Shown here: positions 1-4,904 of the stretch, piece after piece
Layout of the letters: each line of letters starts with the position of its first letter
How positions within the stretch are numbered: the stretch's first letter is position 1
NCBI GenBank assembly: GCA_022707945.1
Contig: JAKIZQ010000082.1
Span: forward strand, 1-5,089
Direction of reading: 5' to 3'
Length of the DNA stretch: 5,089 bases
Source of the DNA: Bdellovibrionales bacterium
GTDB lineage: Bacteria; Bdellovibrionota; JAFGOL01
Program-made: the position numbers and the translations under genes
The notes under the pieces: model-generated
The model's database searches: none
Told to the model about the DNA's origin: nothing
What the model saw: the letters and a program-made list of their open reading frames with translations, nothing else

Positions 1-984
1 TCCTTTATTCTCTAAACTCTTAGAAAGGTTCCCGCTGGTAGGGAATGCATCAAAATAACTATCTTTATCCAGTATAACTATGTCTATAAGACCTTTGTTA
101 AAGTTCATCCATCTTGGAGCATCGTCTAAAAGTACGTGATAGACGATTTTATCCATAAAGGGTATTTCTTTTCCTGCATATCTCAAAAGGGTGGTGTCTT
201 CATCTGGCGATCCATCGAAACTAGGGAATTTACCATGTTTATAATTTGGGTTTTTTACCAATGATATCTTTAGATTTTTTTCAGTGTCCTTTTCCCAATT
301 CTGAACCATGAAAGCTCCAGAACCAACAGGGTGATATTTGAATTCTGTACCATAATATTCAACTGCTTCTCGTGGGACAATGAAAGCATTTGGTCTAATT
401 AATATTACAGGAAAAAAGGAGGCGGTTTTCTTTAGGTTGAATTGAACTGTATATTTATCTAATGCCTTAAGACCTTCTATTTCTTCGTTTATACCCAGAT
501 CTTTTTTTCCTGCTGAATTCTTTTTGAATTCGTCTGCACCTTTGATTATCTCAACAAGTGCCATTGAGAAGAACATACTTTGGGTCTCTGGTGTAACAAT
601 ACTTCGTTTTAATGAATAAACTACGTCGTCAGCAACTAATTCTCTGCCTTTTCCGTTGTTGTTCTTAAAACAAGGGTCATCTGAGAATCTAACACCTTTT
701 TTTAATTTTATAGTGTATGTAAGGCCATCTTTGCTTACTTCGGGCATGGCTTCTGCTAATACAGGATAAAGCTGGAAAGATGATTTAACATAATTATATT
801 CGTATAGACCGTCGTAGATCTGTCTGGCTATTTCGTGAGAGTGTCTATCCCTTATTGTTATAGGATCTACTCCCGGTATTATTTCTGAAAGATATAGATT
901 GAGAGTGTTGTTCTTTTGTCTGTCATCTGCACATGAAAAGCAGAGCATTAAGGACAAAATACTCAAATAAAAAACCTTTTTCAT
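1..984 (-). CDS. ABC transporter substrate-binding lipoprotein, peptide type (SBP_bac_5), N-terminal part
   Basis: The gene reads leftwards from ATG at 984 and is still open at base 1. The window holds 328 residues of a family usually 500-600 long, so the C-terminal part is missing. Residues 1-18 form a lipoprotein-like signal: MKK, a hydrophobic core, then CFSC with the likely lipidated Cys18. Family landmarks follow in order: YDGLYEY (57-63), an LAEAMPEVSKDG segment (76-87) leading into GVRFSDD (97-103), the ADDVVYSLKR block (118-127), PVGSGAF (219-225) and KNPNY (244-248). These fit the DppA/OppA-type solute-binding family (SBP_bac_5), which captures oligopeptides or similar solutes outside the inner membrane and delivers them to an ABC permease. 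The ligand cannot be told from this part. No permease or ATPase gene lies in the window; one could lie beyond base 1. The start is fixed by AGAGGGGA six bases upstream. Family call strong, substrate unknown. Confidence 0.9.
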   Translation of the reverse strand, partial: MKKVFYLSILSLMLCFSCADDRQKNNTLNLYLSEIIPGVDPITIRDRHSHEIARQIYDGLYEYNYVKSSFQLYPVLAEAMPEVSKDGLTYTIKLKKGVRFSDDPCFKNNNGKGRELVADDVVYSLKRSIVTPETQSMFFSMALVEIIKGADEFKKNSAGKKDLGINEEIEGLKALDKYTVQFNLKKTASFFPVILIRPNAFIVPREAVEYYGTEFKYHPVGSGAFMVQNWEKDTEKNLKISLVKNPNYKHGKFPSFDGSPDEDTTLLRYAGKEIPFMDKIVYHVLLDDAPRWMNFNKGLIDIVILDKDSYFDAFPTSGNLSKSLENKG

Positions 985-990
985 TTTAAT

Positions 991-998
991 TCCCCTCT
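991..998 (-). promoter_or_regulatory. Shine-Dalgarno of the substrate-binding protein gene
   Basis: On the minus strand AGAGGGGA lies six bases before the ATG at 984. It is a strong match to the anti-SD sequence and supports that start, which also gives a proper lipoprotein signal peptide. Confidence 0.75.
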
Positions 999-1048
999 AT
1001 GGTTTTATACCCCCCTAAAGAACACACTAAAAACAACAATGTCAAGTG

Positions 1049-1054
1049 ATTATA
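1049..1054 (-). promoter_or_regulatory. Possible -10 box for the substrate-binding protein gene
   Basis: The minus strand reads a perfect TATAAT here, within CCTATATAAT. A start about seven bases downstream would leave a leader of roughly 55-60 bases before the ATG at 984. The hexamer 17 bases upstream is AATAAG, a poor -35, so the call rests on the -10 alone in AT-rich DNA. Confidence 0.3.
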
Positions 1055-1100
1055 TAGGCTTAGGCCGACGTCTTATTTTGTTCTTTATTTGTGTAATCTT

Positions 1101-1109
1101 TGGTACACT
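1101..1109 (+). promoter_or_regulatory. Possible extended -10 promoter of the exported-protein/rarA unit
   Basis: TGGTACACT fits the extended -10 form (TGn followed by TACACT). Transcription would begin near 1116, about 25 bases ahead of the ATG at 1141 and upstream of the SD at 1131-1136. The nearest -35-like hexamer, TTGTTC at 1078-1083, is 20 bases away, too far for a standard promoter. If the promoter is real it would rule out the longer reading from 1039. Pattern match only. Confidence 0.3.
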
Positions 1110-1130
1110 GGCTTTACTCTTAAAAAACAA

Positions 1131-1136
1131 GGGGGT
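1131..1136 (+). promoter_or_regulatory. Shine-Dalgarno that decides the start at 1141
   Basis: GGGGGT sits four bases before the ATG at 1141. No SD-like sequence precedes the alternative ATG at 1039 (the upstream bases are AAAAACAACA). This favours the shorter protein with a clean signal peptide. Confidence 0.55.
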
Positions 1137-1140
1137 AGCC

Positions 1141-1470
1141 ATGTTACGTAGATATATTATAACTATAACCGTGCTCTTGGTTGCATTCGGTAGTACTTGG
1201 GCTTTTTCACAAAAACCTAAAGATGAAAGCAATTCAGAGCACATATATTACATAGTTAAAACACAAAAGGGTGTAGACCCAGAAAAGCTACACGACGTGT
1301 TTGCTCCACATATATTAGATGAAATAAAATTGGTTTCCGGTACTACATATAGATTAAAGTTCAGGGAAGATCCGGGAATAAAAGAACTACAACGTCTTAT
1401 AAAGCAGAAAGGTGGACTTGGTATAATAGAACCAGATCAAAAGGTACTGATGACCAATCCAATGGAATAA
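1141..1470 (+). CDS. Small exported protein, subtilase-propeptide / inhibitor I9-like
   Basis: The product is 109 residues. Residues 1-23 look like a Sec signal peptide: MLRR, a hydrophobic core at about 5-18, then AFS before Gln24 as a likely signal peptidase I site. The mature part of about 85 residues is charged and has no Cys. Its layout recalls the propeptides of S8 (subtilisin/fervidolysin-like) proteases: an opening YYIVK strand (36-40), KGVDPEKL (43-50), a YRLKF strand (70-74), a helix near 80-90 and a closing GIIEPD (94-99) resembling the VEPN/AEPN end of such propeptides. No protease domain follows. If the resemblance is real, it could be a secreted protease inhibitor or folding helper acting in trans; this is inference from pattern, not a search. 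A longer reading from ATG 1039 (143 residues) lacks an SD. The stop overlaps the rarA start by one base (TAATG), so the two are probably cotranscribed and translationally coupled. Confidence 0.75.
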   Translation: MLRRYIITITVLLVAFGSTWAFSQKPKDESNSEHIYYIVKTQKGVDPEKLHDVFAPHILDEIKLVSGTTYRLKFREDPGIKELQRLIKQKGGLGIIEPDQKVLMTNPME

Positions 1471-2807
1471 TGAAGAGTAACAATAAGAATATAAGTGTTC
1501 CACTCGCTGAACGTTTTAGACCGAGGAATTTTAATGAATACGTGGGGCAGGAGCACCTTACCTCTCAAGGAAAGCTTTTTAGAAGATCAGTAGAGGAAGG
1601 CACTCTTGGCAGTTGTATCTTTTGGGGACCTCCGGGTTGTGGAAAAACTTCTTTGGCACACGTTATAGCCAGTGTTGCCGATAAACCTTTTGTTTCTTTT
1701 AGTGCAGTATTGCAGGGAGTTAAAGAGGTAAGACAGATAGTTGATGAAGCGGAGCAAAGCGTTCGTGCTGGCGGTAATAATATAATACTTTTCATAGACG
1801 AGATACACAGGTTCAATAAGGCTCAACAAGATGCTCTTCTCCCTCATGTAGAAAAAGGAACTATAACGCTAATTGGTGCTACAACAGAAAATCCTTCTTT
1901 TGAAGTAATAGGTGCTTTGCTTAGCAGGTGTCAGGTTTATGTGCTTCAGCCACTTACAGATGAAGATGTTGCAGAAATAGTGAGAAGGTCTTTGTCTGAT
2001 AAGGAAAGGGGACTTGGCAGTTTTGATGTGGAGTTACCAGAAGATGCTTTTAATTTTATAGTTAATATTTCTAATGGTGATGTAAGAACAGCCCTGAATG
2101 CCTTAGAACTTGCTTGTTTGGGAGTTAAAGCCGGTGAAAATGGTAAGAGGCAAATATCAATATCGATAATAAAAGAGGCTGTAAGCTCTAGAAAGATAGC
2201 TTATGACAAGGGTGGAGAAGAACACTATAATCTTATATCTGCATTACATAAGTCCATGCGTGGTTCAGATCCTCAAGCCGCACTTTATTGGTTAGGAAGA
2301 ATGATAGAGGGTGGAGCAGACCCGTTGTATATAGCAAGAAGGTTAATAAGGTTTGCCAGCGAGGATGTTGGCCTTTCTGATCCCAATGCTTTAGTGCAAG
2401 CAGTTGCTGTAAAGGATGCTGTGCACTTTTTGGGTTATCCTGAATGTAATACCGCTTTAGCACAATGTGTGCTGTATCTTTCTACAGCCCCAAAGTCTAA
2501 CAGCATATATATGGCTGTTAAATCTGTAGAGAGGGCGGTTAAAGATACTAGAAACGAACCAGTTCCTCTTAATATAAGAAATGCTCCTACAAAATTGATG
2601 GAAGACCTTGGTTATGGAGAAGGGTATGAATATGATCACGATAGCGACTATGGTTTTTCTGGTCAAGAGTTCCTGCCAAATACTATTAGGAACAAGACCT
2701 TCTATAGACCGGGTAAATTTGGTTTTGAAAAAGACATAAAAAAGAGAATGGATTTTTGGTCTGCATTAAAACACAAAATACATAATATAGATAAAAAGAA
2801 CTCTTAA
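1470..2807 (+). CDS. rarA: Replication-associated recombination protein A (RarA/MgsA), AAA+ ATPase
   Basis: The 445-residue product matches the usual RarA length (E. coli about 447). RarA is a cytoplasmic tetrameric ATPase that acts at stalled replication forks and gaps, works with SSB and RecA, and is related to clamp-loader subunits and eukaryotic WRNIP1/Mgs1. The order of motifs is clear: an N-terminal LAERFRPRNFNEYVGQ box (12-26), Walker A GPPGCGKT (53-60), Walker B FIDEIHRF (108-115), sensor 1 ATTENPSF (137-144), an arginine finger in LLSRC (Arg153) and sensor 2 GDVRTALN (203-210, Arg206). The C-terminal part (about 250-430) carries the family's tetramerisation region, including SALHKSMRGSDPQAALYWL (starting near 258), RRLIRFASEDVGLSDP and the NIRNAPTKLM segment. 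All catalytic residues are present, so it should be active. ATG 1470 overlaps the stop of the exported-protein gene with only a weak GGA upstream, which implies coupling. Its stop overlaps the convergent acyltransferase gene. Confidence 0.97.
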   Translation: MKSNNKNISVPLAERFRPRNFNEYVGQEHLTSQGKLFRRSVEEGTLGSCIFWGPPGCGKTSLAHVIASVADKPFVSFSAVLQGVKEVRQIVDEAEQSVRAGGNNIILFIDEIHRFNKAQQDALLPHVEKGTITLIGATTENPSFEVIGALLSRCQVYVLQPLTDEDVAEIVRRSLSDKERGLGSFDVELPEDAFNFIVNISNGDVRTALNALELACLGVKAGENGKRQISISIIKEAVSSRKIAYDKGGEEHYNLISALHKSMRGSDPQAALYWLGRMIEGGADPLYIARRLIRFASEDVGLSDPNALVQAVAVKDAVHFLGYPECNTALAQCVLYLSTAPKSNSIYMAVKSVERAVKDTRNEPVPLNIRNAPTKLMEDLGYGEGYEYDHDSDYGFSGQEFLPNTIRNKTFYRPGKFGFEKDIKKRMDFWSALKHKIHNIDKKNS

Positions 2808-3556
2808 TTTTTTTGGTCTAATCTTAATAATCTTGAAAATGAATCTACATAATCCCAATTAACAGCATTCATCTCTAATAGAACAAAAAAATCATAACAT
2901 CTGAATATAGGATCAAACACTGGAGCTCCAATAAGTTTTGCCCCTATTTTCATATAACCTTTTATTAAACTGCCGAGTAACTCTTTTCTGTATTCTTTAG
3001 GAGGGTTTTTTAATATCTCTGCTTTTTGATCAGGAAGAGGTGTAACACTACCGTCGTCTATTAGAAATCCTCTTTGGACCATGTCATAGTACAAAGACGA
3101 TAATTCTTCTTGAGTACATCTTGGGATACTTGCCACCCCGAATAAAACCTCTACCTTGTTTTCTTCACAGTATTTTCTTATTGCCGCCCAGAGTAAAGCT
3201 ATTATGAGGTTGTTGCCTCTATGATCTGGATGCACGCAGGCTCTTCCAACTTCTATGGCCCTTCTTTTTTCTAGTCCAAGTTTGGAAATATTAAATTCAG
3301 TTGCAGTATAAAACCCTTCGTTATGCATTTTCCAGCTAGGATGTATTCTATAAGTTGCGATTATTTTATCTTCTTTATCTTTTACTATAAGATGATCACA
3401 GTGTGAGTCAAACTTATCTATGTCTCTTTGGATTAATTCGTTCTCTTTAATGCCTTCATCAAGTTCTACATTGAATATTTCATACCTTAACTTATATAGT
3501 TCATCCATTTCTTGTTCGGTGTTAGCTATTCCTACCCTGTCGAATATCTTATACAT
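2804..3556 (-). CDS. OlsB-type N-acyltransferase (COG3176, GNAT fold), probable lyso-aminolipid synthase
   Basis: The 250-residue protein has the hallmarks of the OlsB/GlsB family, which transfers a 3-hydroxyacyl group from ACP to the amino group of ornithine or glycine to make the lyso-aminolipid. Visible in order: LRYEIF (23-28), DKFDSHCDHLIV (47-58), ATYRI (67-71), GFYTATEF (81-88), the core EVGRACVHPDHR (102-113), LLWAAI (121-126), FGVAS (139-143), and the C-terminal LIKGYMKIGA (197-206), FDPIF (214-218) and DFFVLL (222-227). There is no signal peptide or membrane span; the enzyme is expected at the cytoplasmic face. Its start overlaps the stop of the upstream PlsC-type gene (TAATG) without a strong SD, so translation is probably coupled. 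Ornithine or glycine as acceptor cannot be decided here. Related FeeM-type N-acyl amino acid synthases are an alternative, made less likely by the acyltransferase partner. I withhold the symbol olsB because the substrate is unknown. Confidence 0.88.
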   Translation of the reverse strand: MYKIFDRVGIANTEQEMDELYKLRYEIFNVELDEGIKENELIQRDIDKFDSHCDHLIVKDKEDKIIATYRIHPSWKMHNEGFYTATEFNISKLGLEKRRAIEVGRACVHPDHRGNNLIIALLWAAIRKYCEENKVEVLFGVASIPRCTQEELSSLYYDMVQRGFLIDDGSVTPLPDQKAEILKNPPKEYRKELLGSLIKGYMKIGAKLIGAPVFDPIFRCYDFFVLLEMNAVNWDYVDSFSRLLRLDQKN

Positions 3557-4305
3557 TATTTGTCACCGACCAGTTCTTTTTTTATATAATCTATTTTTTC
3601 CTGTACCATTTTTTGACACGCATCTTTCATCTCGTTGGCGTTCTTAAAATCTTTTGGATAGATGAAAGGCATTTCATATATATAACATATTATTTGTGGG
3701 GCTTTTGTCATTTTGAGTAGATGAGGTACAAAAGAATCATCGTCTATCCATCTTATATAATCCATTCTACTATAATATACAGCGATAGGTTTTATGGGTT
3801 TGTTGGTGGTAAATGACATATGAAAAGCACCACTCTTAAATGGTAAGCATGGGTTTATAGAGGTAGTCCCTTCTGCGAACATTACCACACTGTCGTTGTT
3901 GTTAAGTAAGGCAACGGCTTTTCTGTTAAGAACATCTATTGCAGAAATCTTTTTTTCTCTTTCTATGAACACTGTTCGTACAAATCTTGCTCCCCAACCT
4001 ATCAATGGCCAATTCTTAACAGATGCCTTTGATACAAAGAAAGTTCTGTAAGAGGCTGAAAGAGTTAATATGTCCCAGTATGAAATATGGTTTGTGGTTA
4101 TAATTGCAGGCTCATTAGAACTTGAACCCAGCTTTTTTACCTTAATGTCGTATATCCATAGTGTTATTTTTGCCCAGTTGTTCATAACTGGATAGTCAAG
4201 GTTTATGCCTATCAATCTTAATGGAGAGACTATGATAGCTAATGCACAGCTAGTAGCTAACACTATTAGCATTAATGCTGGTCTTAGGAACTTAAGTATA
4301 TTCAT
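3556..4305 (-). CDS. PlsC-family 1-acyl acyltransferase (OlsA-like), probable second step of aminolipid synthesis
   Basis: The 249-residue protein belongs to the lysophospholipid acyltransferase (PlsC/LPLAT) family. An N-terminal hydrophobic segment (about 9-30) probably anchors it in the inner membrane. Block I is NHISYWD (72-78), giving the catalytic HX4D pair His73/Asp78. Block II is VFIERE (112-117), block III FAEGTTS (143-149) followed by PFKSGAF (155-161), and block IV KPIAVYY (172-178). Such enzymes move an acyl chain from acyl-ACP or acyl-CoA to a lysolipid hydroxyl. Next to an OlsB-type gene the best reading is OlsA/GlsA: esterifying the 3-hydroxyl of the lyso-ornithine or lyso-glycine lipid. 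An ordinary lysophosphatidate acyltransferase is the alternative. The start is supported by GAGGGG on the minus strand (4310-4315), and the gene is first in a two-gene unit with a TAATG junction. Family certain, substrate inferred. Confidence 0.88.
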   Translation of the reverse strand: MNILKFLRPALMLIVLATSCALAIIVSPLRLIGINLDYPVMNNWAKITLWIYDIKVKKLGSSSNEPAIITTNHISYWDILTLSASYRTFFVSKASVKNWPLIGWGARFVRTVFIEREKKISAIDVLNRKAVALLNNNDSVVMFAEGTTSINPCLPFKSGAFHMSFTTNKPIKPIAVYYSRMDYIRWIDDDSFVPHLLKMTKAPQIICYIYEMPFIYPKDFKNANEMKDACQKMVQEKIDYIKKELVGDK

Positions 4306-4309
4306 CTTG

Positions 4310-4315
4310 CCCCTC
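4310..4315 (-). promoter_or_regulatory. Shine-Dalgarno of the PlsC-family acyltransferase gene
   Basis: The minus strand reads GAGGGG four bases before the ATG at 4305. It supports that start, which places the N-terminal membrane segment at residues 9-30. Confidence 0.7.
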
Positions 4316-4338
4316 TTGCTGTTTAATTTACCTAAGAA

Positions 4339-4367
4339 TTGGTACCACCATAGTAATCAAAATGCAA
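4339..4367 (-). promoter_or_regulatory. Possible promoter of the acyltransferase pair
   Basis: On the minus strand TTGCAT (4367-4362) is followed after 17 bases by TACCAA (4344-4339), which is directly preceded by TGG, an extended -10-like context. Transcription would begin near 4332, about 27 bases before the ATG. The -10 is a poor consensus match, so confidence is low. Confidence 0.3.
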
Positions 4368-4369
4368 TA

Positions 4370-4396
4370 TTGAGTTGGCCTGTTTTGTGATATAGG
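4370..4396 (+). promoter_or_regulatory. Possible promoter of the cNMP-binding/AI-2E unit
   Basis: TTGAGT (4370-4375) is followed after 15 bases by TATAGG (4391-4396), preceded by TGA so that it fits an extended -10. Transcription would begin near 4403, just ahead of the SD at 4408 and roughly at the alternative ATG 4404. This makes the longer reading unlikely. The spacing is short and the -10 imperfect. Confidence 0.35.
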
Positions 4397-4407
4397 TTCA
4401 TAAATGT

Positions 4408-4413
4408 GGAGGG
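4408..4413 (+). promoter_or_regulatory. Shine-Dalgarno that decides the start at 4422
   Basis: GGAGGG lies eight bases before the ATG at 4422. The in-frame ATG at 4404 lies upstream of this SD, so the SD cannot serve it. The start at 4422 is therefore chosen. Confidence 0.8.
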
Positions 4414-4421
4414 AACTGCTT

Positions 4422-4904
4422 ATGAAGTCATTTTTGTCGGTAAAAGATACAGTAACAGATGTTATATCTAAAAACCCTTTGTTTGATGGCCTTTCAAGTA
4501 GAGAGCTTTCTGTGGTCCACAACCTTTCTCATGTAAGGAATTATAACGTTGGTGAATACATATTCCAAAAAGGACAATCTGGGGCAGGGGCTTATATAGT
4601 TATTTCTGGCAAGGTCATGCTTGAAACAGAGGACCTTTATATAGACAAGAATACAGGTGCAGAAAAAAAACAGTTCAAGGTAATAGAGGAACTTGGTGTT
4701 GGAGAACTGTTCGGTGAATCAGCTTTGACCGACGTTAATGATAAAAGACTTGTTTCTGCAAAAGCCATGGAGCCAAGTGTAGTGTTGAGTTTTTTTAGAC
4801 CTGATCTTTTAGATATTGTAAAACAACGTCCCGGCCTTGCGAGTAAGATTTTGTTGAATGTATCTCATATCCTTGCTGATAGATTAGCGAGGTTAAACAA
4901 ATGA
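4422..4904 (+). CDS. Stand-alone cyclic nucleotide-binding domain protein
   Basis: The product is 160 residues from the start set by GGAGGG at 4408-4413. Nearly all of it is one Crp-type cyclic nucleotide-binding domain. It begins with the NPLFDGLSSREL helix (18-29), then a beta roll with VGEYIFQKGQSGAGAYIV (43-60) and ISGKV (61-65). The phosphate-binding cassette starts FGESAL (97-102) and carries the ribose-contact Glu99 and a phosphate-contact Arg109. The helix ending at residue 160 closes the domain. The loop after residue 69 is long and charged (about 69-86). The part after Arg109 reads LVSA rather than the common TAT/TAS, so ligand binding is plausible but not certain. No DNA-binding helix-turn-helix follows, so this is not a CRP-type transcription factor. 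It may be a cytoplasmic sensor subunit. Its stop overlaps the next start as ATGA, which suggests the two products are made, and perhaps act, together. Confidence 0.88.
   Translation: MKSFLSVKDTVTDVISKNPLFDGLSSRELSVVHNLSHVRNYNVGEYIFQKGQSGAGAYIVISGKVMLETEDLYIDKNTGAEKKQFKVIEELGVGELFGESALTDVNDKRLVSAKAMEPSVVLSFFRPDLLDIVKQRPGLASKILLNVSHILADRLARLNK

Larger units (their letters stand above)
985..1140. other. Divergent intergenic region between the substrate-binding protein gene and the exported-protein/rarA unit
   Basis: This 156-base spacer must hold the promoters of both flanking units. It contains a minus-strand SD (991-998), a minus-strand TATAAT (1049-1054), a plus-strand extended -10-like TGGTACACT (1101-1109) and a plus-strand G-rich SD (1131-1136). 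Minus-strand TTGACA (complement of 1040-1045) is also present, but no good -10 lies at the right distance. The plus frame is open from an ATG at 1039 and would encode a 34-residue hydrophobic extension. I regard this as non-coding because no SD precedes it. I see no convincing operator palindrome or RNA structure. Confidence 0.6.
4306..4421. other. Divergent intergenic region between the acyltransferase pair and the cNMP-binding/AI-2E unit
   Basis: This 116-base spacer separates two divergent units. It holds candidate promoters on both strands that face away from each other and whose -35 regions nearly touch (minus -35 at 4362-4367, plus -35 at 4370-4375). An SD lies at each end. TGGTACCA at 4340-4347 is a perfect 8-base palindrome lying over the minus-strand -10. 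It is too short to call an operator. No ORF here looks real. Confidence 0.6.

Noticed and set aside
1017..1045. Minus-strand TTGACA (complement of 1040-1045) as the -35 of the substrate-binding protein gene
   Set aside because: At 16-18 bases downstream the sequence is TTCTTT-like, not a -10, and the nearby TATAAA (1003-1008) is 30 bases or more away and would start transcription inside the SD.
1050..1244. 64-residue minus-strand ORF spanning the divergent region and the start of the exported-protein gene
   Set aside because: It is antisense to a supported gene and overlaps promoter sequence. It has no SD and no recognisable domain.
1565..1847. Two overlapping minus-strand ORFs (83 and 86 residues) inside rarA
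   Set aside because: They are shadow frames of the strongly conserved Walker A/B region of rarA, with low-complexity translations and no start signals.
2233..2666. Two minus-strand ORFs (76 and 69 residues) inside the 3' half of rarA
   Set aside because: They lie antisense to the conserved C-terminal region of RarA, and neither has an SD or domain.
2796..2814. Terminator-like AAGA-AC-TCTT followed by a run of T at the convergent junction
   Set aside because: The stem is only four AT-rich pairs and the two-base loop is too small to form. It cannot be called an intrinsic terminator.
3420..3647. 75-residue plus-strand ORF across the acyltransferase junction
   Set aside because: It is antisense to two well-supported genes, and its Ser/Leu-rich translation is typical of a shadow frame.
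4205..4522. Plus ORF 4205-4390 and minus ORF 4328-4522 around the second divergent region
   Set aside because: Both overlap real genes and promoter sequence in the wrong frame or strand. Neither shows an SD or a family match.
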